Origin: Burkholderiales bacterium
Lineage (GTDB): Bacteria > Pseudomonadota > Gammaproteobacteria > Burkholderiales > Casimicrobiaceae
Length of the DNA: 45,765 nucleotides
Direction of reading: 5' to 3'
Assembly (NCBI GenBank): GCA_031277215.1
Contig: JAITMR010000005.1
Location: 1-45,765, forward strand
Shown: positions 22,738-31,196 of the stretch, one piece after another
How the letters are laid out: each line of letters starts with the position of its first letter
Position numbering within the stretch: position 1 is the first letter of the stretch
Notes under the pieces: model-generated
What the model saw: the letters and a program-made list of their open reading frames with translations, nothing else
Told to the model about the DNA's origin: nothing
The model's database searches: none
Made by a program: the position numbers and the translations under genes

Positions 22738-22786
22738 TCTCCCCCAACCCCTCTCCCGCAAAGCGGGAGAGGGGAGTTTTTGCCCC
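22738..22786. repeat. Palindromic repeat, family A, between the terminase genes
   Basis: CCCTCTCCCGC-AAA-GCGGGAGAGGG core (22748-22773 region), with outer C-rich and TTTTTGCCCC sequence. It could act as a partial terminator or processing site between the small and large terminase genes. Confidence 0.82.
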
Positions 22787-22798
22787 TTCGCGTGAGCC

Positions 22799-24436
22799 AT
22801 GAAAATCTCGCGCCGTGAATTTTTAAACAGTATCGCGCAGCTTGCCGATGGCTATCGGCAACTGATCGAATCGGAGTGCTCCGGCTTTCCCGCCGATCCG
22901 GATGCCAAGGCAGCCCGTATCAAGAAGGCGCTGGCGGCAGAGGGTTTTAAATTTTTTGTCGAGACGTATTTCCCACATTATGTGCGCACAAAAGAGCCAT
23001 CGTTGCTGCATGTGTTTTTGTTTAAACGATTGCCGGAGATCATTGCTGATCCTGTGGGCAAATGGCTGGCGCTGGCAGCGCCGCGTGGCGAAGCGAAATC
23101 CACCATCGTGTCGCAGTTGTTTGTGCTGTGGTGCATCATTCGCGGCGCGAAGCACTACATACCGATCATCATGGATTCGCAGGAGCAAGCCTGCACCATG
23201 TTGGAGGCAATTAAAGCCGAGCTGGAGTGCAACCCGCGATTGCAAATGGATTTTCCTAAGACGATGGGCGGCGGTCGCGTCTGGAACGTCGGCACCATCA
23301 TCACAACAAACGACATCAAGGTGCAGGCATTTGGTTCCGGAAAGCGCATTCGCGGCATTCGGCACGGCCCACACCGCCCCGATCTAGTGATCCTAGATGA
23401 TATCGAGAACGATGAAAACGTCCGCTCACCAGCGCAGCGCGACAAACTGGAGTCATGGCTGAACAAATCCGTGCTCAAGCTCGGCCCGCCGGACGGGACG
23501 ATGGACGTGGTATATATCGGCACCATTTTGCATTACGACTCGGTGCTGTCTCGCACGCTCAAAAAGCCGATGTGGGAGTCCCGCGTATTCAAGGCCATTG
23601 TCCAATGGCCGGAGAACATGCGGCTGTGGGATGAATGGGAAGAGGCGTTGCGCAACGACGGAGAGCTTCAGGCGGATGCGTTTTACAGCAAGCACAAGGC
23701 CGCGATGAATCGCGGCGCTATTGTTTCGTGGCCTGCGGCGCGGCCACTGCTGGCGCTGATGAAAGCCCGCGCCGATGATCATTCGGCGTTTGACAGCGAG
23801 TACCAAAACGATCCGGTGAACATCGGCGTAGCGCTGTTCGGCACGTTGCATTTCTGGGTAAACCGGTTGAGCGATTGGCTGCTTTACGGCGCGTGCGATC
23901 CATCGCTCGGCAAACACGGCACAGGGCGCGACCCGTCGGCTATTTTGGTCGGCGGCTTCAACCGCGCCACCGGGGTTCTCGATGTGGTCGAGGCCGACAT
24001 CAAAAAACGGCTGCCCGACAAAATCATCAGCGACATCATCATCCGGCAACAGCAATACCAATGTCTTGTGTGGGCGATTGAATCGGTGCAGTTTCAGGAG
24101 TTTTTCCGGACGGAGCTTGTGAAACGCTCTGCGGCGCTCGGCGTACCTGTTCCGGCGCAGGCGATGATACCGCACACAGACAAAGCGCTGCGAATCGAGT
24201 CGTTGCAGCCGCACGTTGCCAATGCGTTGATCCGTTTTCATAGTGCGCAGACAACGCTGTTGGAGCAACTGCGACACTACCCGATGGCAGACCACGACGA
24301 CGGGCCGGACGCACTGCACATGCTGTGGACGCTGGCAGTGGCAGGAGCCAGTTTTGCCATTCCGAAGACCGTGGCGCGTGAGCGGCGATCTATCGGCAGG
24401 TATCAAGGATTGAGAATCAGAGGTGGAAGATGGTAA
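22799..24436 (+). CDS. Large terminase subunit (Mu gp28-like)
   Basis: The 545-residue protein has a Walker A-like APRGEAKST (residues 94-102), Walker B LVILDDIE (196-203), a coupling region and a C-terminal RNase H-like nuclease whose first acidic residue is in YGACDPSLG (about residue 366). It cuts host-phage junctions and packs DNA headful-wise. Its length matches Mu gp28 (about 550). It has no clear ribosome-binding site. It overlaps the portal gene. Confidence 0.93.
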   Translation: MKISRREFLNSIAQLADGYRQLIESECSGFPADPDAKAARIKKALAAEGFKFFVETYFPHYVRTKEPSLLHVFLFKRLPEIIADPVGKWLALAAPRGEAKSTIVSQLFVLWCIIRGAKHYIPIIMDSQEQACTMLEAIKAELECNPRLQMDFPKTMGGGRVWNVGTIITTNDIKVQAFGSGKRIRGIRHGPHRPDLVILDDIENDENVRSPAQRDKLESWLNKSVLKLGPPDGTMDVVYIGTILHYDSVLSRTLKKPMWESRVFKAIVQWPENMRLWDEWEEALRNDGELQADAFYSKHKAAMNRGAIVSWPAARPLLALMKARADDHSAFDSEYQNDPVNIGVALFGTLHFWVNRLSDWLLYGACDPSLGKHGTGRDPSAILVGGFNRATGVLDVVEADIKKRLPDKIISDIIIRQQQYQCLVWAIESVQFQEFFRTELVKRSAALGVPVPAQAMIPHTDKALRIESLQPHVANALIRFHSAQTTLLEQLRHYPMADHDDGPDALHMLWTLAVAGASFAIPKTVARERRSIGRYQGLRIRGGRW

Positions 24437-25932
24437 AAAAATTAAAAACTCCGACGCCGGAAAAAGCCGAAATTGCGTCAAAGCTGCGCGATATTTTCAA
24501 TCGCCCGTGGGGTGGCATCCTCCGGCCCAACGACGCGACGCTGGCAACGCGCGGCGGGCAGAGCGGCATCTGGATTTATGACGAGCTGGAACGCGACACG
24601 ATGGTTTTTGCGGTGCTGCAAAAACGGAAGATGGCGGTGGTGTCGCGTGATTGGCAGGTTGACCCGGCATCGGAGGACGCGCTCGACGTTCGCGCCGCCG
24701 ACATGGTGCGCTCGCAGTTGTCGGCGTTTAATTTCGACGATGCTTGCTATCAGTTGCTCGACTCGATTCTTAAAGGTTATGCGGTTTCAGAAATCATGTG
24801 GGACAACAGCGGCGGCGAGACGGTGGTTAAAGAGTTGATCCCGCGCGACCAGCGCCGCTTCGTCTTCGACGAAGCGGCAAGGCCACGCTTGCTCACTCTT
24901 GGCGATCCTCTCAAAGGCGAAGAGTTGCCGGAGCGAAAATTTATCGTTCACAGCGTCGGCGCGAAAGATGGCAACCCCTACGGTCTCGGCATCGGAACGC
25001 GGCTTTATTGGCCGGTGTGGTTCAAGCGCGAAGGAATGGAATTCTGGCTGACCTTCGCGGAGAAATTCGGCTCGCCCACGGTGATGGGTAAATTCCCGCC
25101 GGGCACATCGCAAGAAGCACAACAGGAATTACTTGACGTGCTGGCTCGGGTTGCGCAGGATGCATCGGTCACCTTGCCGGAAGGGGTGGAGGTCGCTTTA
25201 CTCGAAGCGGCGCGGTCGGGCAGCGGCGCAAACACGTATGAGACGTTGCTGCGTTATTGCGACGAGATGATACAGCAGGCCGCACTCGGCGAATCGGGAT
25301 CATCGCGTGAATCCGGCGGCGCACTGGCGGCGGCATCATTGATACGAAACGAGGTGCGGCTTGAGTTGTCACGCGGCGACGGCGATCTGTTGTCGGCAAC
25401 GCTTAATAAAACGCTGGTGCAATGGATCGTCGATTTCAATCTGCCCGGGGCGCGGCTGCCGAAAGTCTGGCGAGAAGTGAAGGCCGAGGAAGATTTAAAC
25501 AAACGCTCCGAGCGCGACGCGCGTATTTTTGCAATGGGGTTTATGCCGACGCTCGAATATGTCACCAACACCTACGGCGACGGCTGGGAAGAAGCCAGCT
25601 CCCCTCTCCCGCCGAGCGGGAGAGGGGCCGGGGGAGAGGGAAAATCAGCGCCATCATTCGCCGCCCCCAACGCCGCCCTGGACGACCCGCATCAGGCGGT
25701 GATCGATGAAATGATCGATGCGTTGCCGCCGATAGCGCTCAACGCGCAAGCACAGCAGATGCTGGAGCCGGTGGTTGATGCCATCATGGCAAGCGAACGC
25801 TACGAAGAAGTGCTGCGCTTGCTCGACGAAGCCGTGCCGCTGCTCAAAACGGATGCGCTCGAAACGGCGCTGGGCCGCGCCATGTTTGTCGCCGAAACCT
25901 ACGGGCGGCTTTCATCCAACGCAGAAACGTAA
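24430..25932 (+). CDS. DUF935 portal protein (Mu gp29-like) with in-frame repeat
   Basis: The 500-residue protein has DUF935 features: N-terminal PWGGILRPND, VFAVLQKRKMAVVSRDW, FAEKFGSPTVMGKFPPGTS and LGESGSSRESGGALAAASL. It forms the portal ring through which DNA enters the head. Between residues about 390 and 407 it carries SSPLPPSGRGAGGEGKSA, the translation of a family A palindrome, lying between the portal core and a helical C-terminal tail. Confidence 0.92.
   Translation: MVKKLKTPTPEKAEIASKLRDIFNRPWGGILRPNDATLATRGGQSGIWIYDELERDTMVFAVLQKRKMAVVSRDWQVDPASEDALDVRAADMVRSQLSAFNFDDACYQLLDSILKGYAVSEIMWDNSGGETVVKELIPRDQRRFVFDEAARPRLLTLGDPLKGEELPERKFIVHSVGAKDGNPYGLGIGTRLYWPVWFKREGMEFWLTFAEKFGSPTVMGKFPPGTSQEAQQELLDVLARVAQDASVTLPEGVEVALLEAARSGSGANTYETLLRYCDEMIQQAALGESGSSRESGGALAAASLIRNEVRLELSRGDGDLLSATLNKTLVQWIVDFNLPGARLPKVWREVKAEEDLNKRSERDARIFAMGFMPTLEYVTNTYGDGWEEASSPLPPSGRGAGGEGKSAPSFAAPNAALDDPHQAVIDEMIDALPPIALNAQAQQMLEPVVDAIMASERYEEVLRLLDEAVPLLKTDALETALGRAMFVAETYGRLSSNAET
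25599..25640. repeat. Palindromic repeat, family A, in-frame in the portal gene
   Basis: CCCCTCTCCCGC-CGA-GCGGGAGAGGGG is a perfect 12-bp palindrome with a 3-nt loop, followed by CCGGGGGAGAGGG. The reading frame continues through it. Confidence 0.9.
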
Positions 25933-25974
25933 ACGGTTTTATATCTTGCGCAACGGAACATTTGAGATATAAAC

Positions 25975-27315
25975 ATGGCGAAACCCGTTAAACTTTCCGC
26001 CGCATTCGGTTTGCCGCCGGAGGATGCAATCCGGTATTTTCGCTCAAAGGGCTATACGTTTTCATGGGATTGGCACGATGTGCGCGAATCGACGCATGCG
26101 CGGGGATTCACCGTCGCGAAGGTCACGGAAATGGATGTGCTGACCACGATCCGCGCTGAGGTGGATCGCGCACTCGCCGAAGGCATCACGGTTCGGGAAT
26201 TCCAGAAAAATCTGACGCCGCGATTGCAAGCGCTCGGCTGGTGGGGAAGAAAGGAATCGCTCGACCTTGAGACCGGCGAAATCAGGAAAGAGCAACTGGG
26301 CAGCCCGCGCCGACTGGAAACGATTTACCGAAGCAATCTGCAAAGCGCTTACATGGCGGGGCGCTACAAAGGGATGGCGGCGAACACGGCGCACCGTCCT
26401 TACTGGATGTACCGCGCCATCAGAGATTCGCGCACGCGCCACGACCATTTGTCGCTCGATGGTGCGATTTTTAAACACGACGACCCGATCTGGCAAAACA
26501 TTTTCCCGCCCAACGGTTTCGGTTGTCGCTGCACGGTGCGGGCATTGACGCAACGGCAAATCGACAACGGCGATCTGAAGGTGTCGGAGTCGAAAGATTA
26601 CACAGAGCACTGGGTGTCGGAAGATCGCAACGGCAACACATTTGACAGGACATCCATCAAGCTGCCCGGAATGCAGCGGGCGTTTACGACTGATCGGGGG
26701 TGGAACGGGAATCCGGGCGCACAGGCGCACACCAACATGACCACGTTTGCGCTGGAAAAAGCCATCAATGTTTACCCACACGAGGCATCGCGTGCTATCG
26801 GCGAAATTTTCGGACGCGATAACATCCTGAAAACGTTTACCGACGAATACGGGAAATGGGTGCATGCACTCGATTTTGAAAAAACCACAGGGGCGCGTTA
26901 TCTGATCGGAGCGTTGCCAGAAGAGGCCATTATCGCGCTGGCGGCGCTTGAGATCATGCCAGAGTCGGCCATACTCAGCGTCACGGATCGACAAATCATG
27001 CACGGGTTGCGCGACGCGAAGGTTTCTGGATTGTCGGCATCTGTTTGGCACAACCTGCCTGCCGAACTGGCAGGCGCAGAAGCTGTTTTGCTGGACACGA
27101 CAAAAAAAATACCTGCGCTGCTGTATGTTTTGCCGGGCGTAGGCGGAAAAAAGAAGGTGGTTATTGATGTCGATTATCGGATACGAGAGCGGTCTGTGTC
27201 TGGTGCGCGGCGCGAAACAGCGCACACGAACATGGTCATCACAGGACGCATCATCACCGATGTCACAGTGCTTAAAGACCCGAACTATGCTGTGTTGTGG
27301 GGAGGAGTAAAATGA
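25975..27315 (+). CDS. MuF-type minor head protein with an extra C-terminal domain
   Basis: Residues 1-240 of this 446-residue protein are a phage Mu F/SPP1 gp7-like head morphogenesis domain (YRSNLQSAYMAGRY, then W-M-Y-R-A-I-x-D-S-R-T-R-x-x-H, and the cysteine pair in GFGCRCTVRALT). Residues about 255-446 form a separate domain that ends in KKVVIDVDYRIRERSVSGAR, then T-N-M-V-I-T-G-R-I-I. Many MuF proteins carry C-terminal PBECR/ColE5-like nuclease or toxin domains delivered with phage DNA. This tail is a candidate of that kind, but no catalytic set is clear. Confidence 0.85.
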   Translation: MAKPVKLSAAFGLPPEDAIRYFRSKGYTFSWDWHDVRESTHARGFTVAKVTEMDVLTTIRAEVDRALAEGITVREFQKNLTPRLQALGWWGRKESLDLETGEIRKEQLGSPRRLETIYRSNLQSAYMAGRYKGMAANTAHRPYWMYRAIRDSRTRHDHLSLDGAIFKHDDPIWQNIFPPNGFGCRCTVRALTQRQIDNGDLKVSESKDYTEHWVSEDRNGNTFDRTSIKLPGMQRAFTTDRGWNGNPGAQAHTNMTTFALEKAINVYPHEASRAIGEIFGRDNILKTFTDEYGKWVHALDFEKTTGARYLIGALPEEAIIALAALEIMPESAILSVTDRQIMHGLRDAKVSGLSASVWHNLPAELAGAEAVLLDTTKKIPALLYVLPGVGGKKKVVIDVDYRIRERSVSGARRETAHTNMVITGRIITDVTVLKDPNYAVLWGGVK

Positions 27316-27476
27316 AAACGGTCGGGAGGGGCGCCGCCTCCGGGCTTGGCCTGTTAGGGCTATCCGGGTATCCCTCATGCACAACGGTTATCACCGCCGA
27401 CGCGAGCAGCCTAGCGACTTTCTGCTGTCCGACCGTGTTTAAATTATGCCATCCCGACGGGAGAATATCAACATAA
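27312..27476 (+). CDS. Small ORF between the F-like and G-like genes
   Basis: The 54-residue ORF starts in an ATGA overlap with the MuF-like gene and ends in a TAATG overlap with the next, so it is probably translated. It is rich in Gly, Ser and Cys (LGLLGLSGYPSCTTVITA). It has a mild hydrophobic start but no proper lipobox. Family unknown. Confidence 0.5.
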   Translation: MKTVGRGAASGLGLLGLSGYPSCTTVITADASSLATFCCPTVFKLCHPDGRIST

Positions 27477-27922
27477 TGCGGATCAAGCTAGTAGCCAAAG
27501 ACGGCATCACGCAGGCTTTGCAACAATTGAGCAGCTCTGGGCGTAACCTGACGCCAGCAATGATTGAAATATCGGAAACCCTGCACTCCGAAACGATGGC
27601 GAATTTCGACGCACAGGGCCGCCCGACGATGTGGCCTGTGCTGGCAGAAAGCACGTTGAAGCGCCGACCGGATCGGATAGGCGGAATGATTTTGCAGGAC
27701 AAGCAAGGCGGGCTTAAAAGCTCCATTCAGGCAGCGCATGGTGCGGCCTTTGCGGAGGTTCGCACCAATAAAGTTTACGCCCGCATTCATCAACTCGGCG
27801 GCAAGACAGGCCGCCGCCACGCCGCGAAGATTCCGCCACGGCCTTACTTCTGGATTTCCGACGAGGGCTGGGATGAGATCATGGACATCATTTCAAACCA
27901 TCTCGACGGCGCGGCGCAGTGA
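27476..27922 (+). CDS. Phage virion morphogenesis protein (Mu gpG-like)
   Basis: The 148-residue protein fits the phage virion morphogenesis family (head-tail joining or tail completion): S-E-T-M-A-N-F-D-A-Q-G-R-P, W-x-V-L-A-E-S-T-L-K-R-R, VYARIHQLGGKTGRRHAAKI and PPRPYFWI. ATG 27476 (TAATG overlap) is preferred over the upstream ATG at 27446. In Mu, gene G is followed by the strong gyrase site and then gene I; the same order is seen here. Confidence 0.88.
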   Translation: MRIKLVAKDGITQALQQLSSSGRNLTPAMIEISETLHSETMANFDAQGRPTMWPVLAESTLKRRPDRIGGMILQDKQGGLKSSIQAAHGAAFAEVRTNKVYARIHQLGGKTGRRHAAKIPPRPYFWISDEGWDEIMDIISNHLDGAAQ

Positions 27923-28255
27923 CACGGCAAAAACACAAATCCGGCGATTTAAGCGTTTAGATTTCCTGAGTTGGTATCTACCTACCACCCCGTTCCGTAG
28001 AATTGAACCTGCGCGTTTTTAAACACGGTTAAACGGGGGGGTTCGCGGACTGTGCTCTGGGCGGTTTTGCTCCTATTTCCATTTTTGACCGTTTTAAACG
28101 GTTTTTAAGCAGTCCCAACCATTTTGCCAACGGCGGCAAAAAGGTTTAACCTGATCCCTGATTTCTGGCATCAGCCCCATGTTCCCGACCTTTGACACCT
28201 GACACCTGAAACCTGACATCTGTGTGCGCAATAGCGCACAGGCACAAATTTTCCC
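27923..28255. other. Central intergenic region between G-like and I-like genes (candidate gyrase site region)
   Basis: No convincing gene is seen in 330 bp, which is unusual in this compact late region. It contains the palindrome ACCGTTT-T-AAACGGT (28088-28102), a related AAACACGGTTAAACGG stretch at 28020-28035, four tandem 7-mers of type TGACACC (28192-28221), and the hairpin TGTGCGC-AATA-GCGCACA (28223-28240). Mu has its strong gyrase site at this position, between G and I, near the genome centre. Confidence 0.5.
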
Positions 28256-28278
28256 ATGACTCGCAGAATGCGAGTCAT
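28256..28278 (+). promoter_or_regulatory. Perfect hairpin covering the protease start codon
   Basis: ATGACTCGCA-GAA-TGCGAGTCAT is a perfect 10-bp stem with a 3-nt loop. Two in-frame ATGs (28256 and 28277) lie at its two ends and no Shine-Dalgarno is visible. The structure would hide the start region of the protease gene in the mRNA. Confidence 0.65.
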
Positions 28279-29500
28279 GGACAACAAAACAAATCCCTCT
28301 GAAAATTCCGAATCCTCGCTCCCCTCTTGCGAGGTTTTTCGGGTTGGCACTCACACGACCTCGTCGGGTGAGTGTCTTTCTTATTCTGCCGCCGATCTGG
28401 ATCAGATCGTGGCCTCTTACGATCCGGTCAACGCGCCCGCACCGATTGTTGTCGGGCATCCGAAAGCCGACGCGCCCGCGTATGGATGGATAAAATCGTT
28501 TAAACGTGTCGGCGACAAACTGGTCGCCGAAGCCGAGAACGTCAACCCTGAATTCGCAGCGCTGGTTAAAAATAAGGCATACCGTAAAATTTCGATGGCG
28601 TTTTTCCGTCCGGATGAGACGAGCAACCCTAAGCCGGGTATCTGGTATCCCCGCCACTGGGGATTTCTCGGCGCGGCGGCTCCGGCAGTGCCTGGACTCC
28701 AGCCGGTCGCATGGTCGAGTGATGAGGGCGTCGAATTTTCATATTCGCTCAATTCATACCGATTCGGGAGACTGTTCCAGCGGCTACGCGATTTTTTCAT
28801 CGATCAATTCGGATTGGAAAAAGCCGACGACGTGATTTCAGAATTCGATATTGCCGATTTTTTCGAGCAGTCGGGCGCAGATCGCGCCGAAGTCAACGGA
28901 AACAACGATTCCATTTTCAACGCTTCGGGCGCCGACGGCGGTCTTTCCCGCCTTTCTTCCGCCGACAAAAATAAACCGGCGCCCACCCCTTTCATTGTCC
29001 CCAACTTTTCCGCACAGGAGAAAAACGAAATGTCAGAACAAGACAAGCAAGAACTAGAACGGCTGCGCACTGAAAACGCGAAGTTGCAGCAGGATCAACA
29101 AGCCGCTGCCCGCGAGGCGCGGCGCACCGAATTCGCGGCATTGGCCGAAAATCTGAAAGCGGAAGGCAAGCTGCCCGCTGCCGAAGCGCTTGGCGTGATT
29201 GAGTTCGCGCTGTCGTTGCCGGACGATTCGGCAATCGAATTTGCAGCGGCTGACGGCAAGAAAATCAACAGCGTGCAGTGGTTCAAAAATTTTCTTTCGC
29301 GTTTGCCGAAAGCGATTTCAGTTGAAGAAGCAGCGCCGACCAGCAAAAACATTCCGAAAACTACGACGTTTTCCGCGCCCATCGGAGCGGTCATCCCTGC
29401 GGAGCAGCTTGAGCAGTACAACAAGATCGTGGCTTACGCCACTGAGCACAAGGTCGATTTTATCACCGCACTGGCTGCGGTAGAAGGGCAAGGGCAATAA
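28277..29500 (+). CDS. Phage head maturation protease (Mu gpI-like) with scaffold C-terminus
   Basis: The 407-residue protein has an N-terminal protease-like domain of the Mu I family (CEVFRVGTHTTSSGECLSYS, D-L-D-Q-I-V-A-S-Y-D-P, A-P-I-V-V-G-H-P-K, K-x-x-Y-R-K-I-S-M-A-F-F). The C-terminal coiled-coil segment (residues 252-407) is the scaffold and can also be made alone from an internal start. The protease trims scaffold and itself during head assembly. The start is uncertain: ATG 28277 or ATG 28256, both in the hairpin. Confidence 0.85.
   Translation: MDNKTNPSENSESSLPSCEVFRVGTHTTSSGECLSYSAADLDQIVASYDPVNAPAPIVVGHPKADAPAYGWIKSFKRVGDKLVAEAENVNPEFAALVKNKAYRKISMAFFRPDETSNPKPGIWYPRHWGFLGAAAPAVPGLQPVAWSSDEGVEFSYSLNSYRFGRLFQRLRDFFIDQFGLEKADDVISEFDIADFFEQSGADRAEVNGNNDSIFNASGADGGLSRLSSADKNKPAPTPFIVPNFSAQEKNEMSEQDKQELERLRTENAKLQQDQQAAAREARRTEFAALAENLKAEGKLPAAEALGVIEFALSLPDDSAIEFAAADGKKINSVQWFKNFLSRLPKAISVEEAAPTSKNIPKTTTFSAPIGAVIPAEQLEQYNKIVAYATEHKVDFITALAAVEGQGQ
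29030..29500 (+). CDS. Nested scaffold protein (Mu gpZ-like), internal in-frame start
   Basis: AGGAG at 29016-29020 lies 9 nt before an in-frame ATG at 29030. The 156-residue product starts with a coiled coil (QDKQELERLRTENAKLQQDQ, QAAAREARR) typical of scaffold proteins. In Mu, gene Z is made in exactly this way from the 3' part of gene I. The strong internal ribosome-binding site contrasts with the missing one of the full gene. Confidence 0.78.
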   Translation: MSEQDKQELERLRTENAKLQQDQQAAAREARRTEFAALAENLKAEGKLPAAEALGVIEFALSLPDDSAIEFAAADGKKINSVQWFKNFLSRLPKAISVEEAAPTSKNIPKTTTFSAPIGAVIPAEQLEQYNKIVAYATEHKVDFITALAAVEGQGQ

Positions 29501-29502
29501 GC

Positions 29503-29835
29503 ATGCAAGCACGTTCAATTTTTGTCGATACGATTATCGCAACTGCCGCCATTTCCGAATACGCGCCGGTCACATTCGGCGGTGCTCTCGCAACGGCTGC
29601 CAGCATCGTGAAAGGCGTGGCGCAAACCAGCGCCGTTGCTGGTGATGCCGTCGCTGTGACGGTGCTCGGAACGTCGCAGGTTTTTATCACTGAAAACGTT
29701 GCCGCTGGCGATTTGCTGGTGCCCGATGGCACCGGCAAGGCACGCAAGGCGGTTGATGCCGAGGTCGGTTTTGCCCGCGCCAACCGCAACGGTGTTGTCG
29801 GCACGCGCATCGAGGTGATGTTGCTGCCACGGTGA
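29503..29835 (+). CDS. DUF2190-type capsid decoration protein
   Basis: The 110-residue beta-rich protein has the pattern AYAP-x-T-F-G-G, I-V-K-G-V-A-Q-T-S-A-V-A-G-D-A-V-A-V and A-A-G-D-L-L-V-P-D, with C-terminal R-I-E-V-M-L. This is the typical DUF2190 beta-roll that stabilises capsids. It lies directly between scaffold and capsid genes. Confidence 0.78.
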   Translation: MQARSIFVDTIIATAAISEYAPVTFGGALATAASIVKGVAQTSAVAGDAVAVTVLGTSQVFITENVAAGDLLVPDGTGKARKAVDAEVGFARANRNGVVGTRIEVMLLPR

Positions 29836-29878
29836 CAGGAATCAGTAATCAGGAATCAAAAAACATGAGGAATAAAAA

Positions 29879-30805
29879 ATGGCAATGAACCGCAGAGAAG
29901 TAGCGCTCCAGATCGACCCCGTTTTGTCGACGATCATTCGCGGCTACAGCAATAATACGTTTGTCGGCACGACTATTTTCCCGATTGTCAATGCCCCGTC
30001 GCAAGGCAAGGTGATTCGCTTTGGAAAAGAAAGTTTCGCGCGATACGACACGATGCGTGCGCGTGGCGCTGACTCCAAGGAAATCAGCGTCGGATACGAC
30101 GCCGAGCCGTTCGCGCTGCATCTGCACGATCTCGACGCGAAAGTGCCGAACGAAGATCAGCGCGACGCGCAGCAAATCGCGCAACAAGACCTTGCGCGTG
30201 AGCATGTAACCACGTTGTGGGACAACATGCTGCTGGCGCTCGAATACGAGCAAGCGATGCTGGCGCGTAACCCGTCCAGCTACAACGCCAACAACGTGAT
30301 TACGCTGACTGACGTCTTTACAGACATCAACATCCGCGAGTTGGTCGAGCAAGCGAAGGCAGCGGTACGCGCCCGAATCGGAAAACAACCGAACGTCTGC
30401 ATCCTCGGCCCGGGCGCACACGCCGCGCTGAAGAACCATCCTGCGTTGATCGAAGCCGCCATCAAGGCAGGCAAGGTCACAGTCACGATGGAGATCATCC
30501 GCGACGCGCTCGATGTGCCACGTGTCGAAGTCGGCGAAGCCATCTACGTCGAAAACATCGACGCTCCGAACGCGCCGTTTGTTGACGTGTGGGGCAGCGA
30601 CATCGTTTACGCCTATGTCCCGACGTCGTTGTCGGCTCGTACTCCGGCGTATGGCTACACCTACAGGCAACCGGGGCGTCCGACCGTCGGCCAGCCTTAC
30701 GCCAACGAGAAAGCGCGGTCGATGATGTATCCGGTGTCCGATGAGCGCCACGTTACGACGACCAGTGATTCGGCTGGCACGCTGATTACGGGCATCACAT
30801 TGTAA
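29879..30805 (+). CDS. Major capsid protein
   Basis: The 308-residue protein fits phage capsid proteins of transposable siphophages: IIRGYSNNTFVGTTIFPIV, Y-D-T-M-R-A-R-G-A, P-N-E-D-Q-R-D-A-Q, conserved C-terminal YGYTYRQPGRPTV and S-M-M-Y-P-V-S-D-E-R. It lacks a cleaved delta domain in the sequence; the separate scaffold supplies that role. GAGGAATAAAAA precedes ATG 29879. Confidence 0.88.
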   Translation: MAMNRREVALQIDPVLSTIIRGYSNNTFVGTTIFPIVNAPSQGKVIRFGKESFARYDTMRARGADSKEISVGYDAEPFALHLHDLDAKVPNEDQRDAQQIAQQDLAREHVTTLWDNMLLALEYEQAMLARNPSSYNANNVITLTDVFTDINIRELVEQAKAAVRARIGKQPNVCILGPGAHAALKNHPALIEAAIKAGKVTVTMEIIRDALDVPRVEVGEAIYVENIDAPNAPFVDVWGSDIVYAYVPTSLSARTPAYGYTYRQPGRPTVGQPYANEKARSMMYPVSDERHVTTTSDSAGTLITGITL

Positions 30806-30815
30806 AGGACATATC

Positions 30816-31187
30816 ATGGGTACTTATATTGCAAAATGTGTTTTGTTTGGCAAGGTAAAAGCGACACCGGGGAAACAAATCGAACTCGACGGCAAAGCCG
30901 CCGCGCCGTTGCTAGAGCGTGGTTTGATCGGGGAGGGTGTCGGCAAAACCGACGGGGGTTTGTCTGACAACGAAACGGTGGCCATCGGTGATACTGCTGT
31001 CGCCGCTCTCCAAGCCGAGCGCGATGCGGCTGCAAAAGCGCTTTCTGACGCCGAAAGGGCGCTTGTCACCGCGAAGACTGCAGCGAAAAAGACAAAGGCA
31101 GCAAAAGCCGTAGACGATGCAAAAGCGCGTCTCGATTTGGCTATTGCCAACCACGAAGCCGCTCTTGGCGCGGCACAGGCCGACTAA
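30816..31187 (+). CDS. Small head protein with Ala/Lys-rich helical tail
   Basis: In this 123-residue protein, residues 1-45 are a small beta domain (AKCVLFGKVKATPGKQIEL, then A-A-P-L-L-E-R-G-L-I) found in short phage head proteins. Residues 60-123 are a long Ala/Lys/Asp helix (coiled coil). It lies between capsid and connector genes. Precise role unknown. Confidence 0.72.
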   Translation: MGTYIAKCVLFGKVKATPGKQIELDGKAAAPLLERGLIGEGVGKTDGGLSDNETVAIGDTAVAALQAERDAAAKALSDAERALVTAKTAAKKTKAAKAVDDAKARLDLAIANHEAALGAAQAD

Positions 31188-31196
31188 GGAGCCGAC

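Noticed and set aside
26062-27384. A 440-codon minus-strand ORF opposite the MuF-like gene
   Set aside because: It is a codon-bias shadow of the MuF-like gene, rich in Arg/Cys/His, with no start signal.
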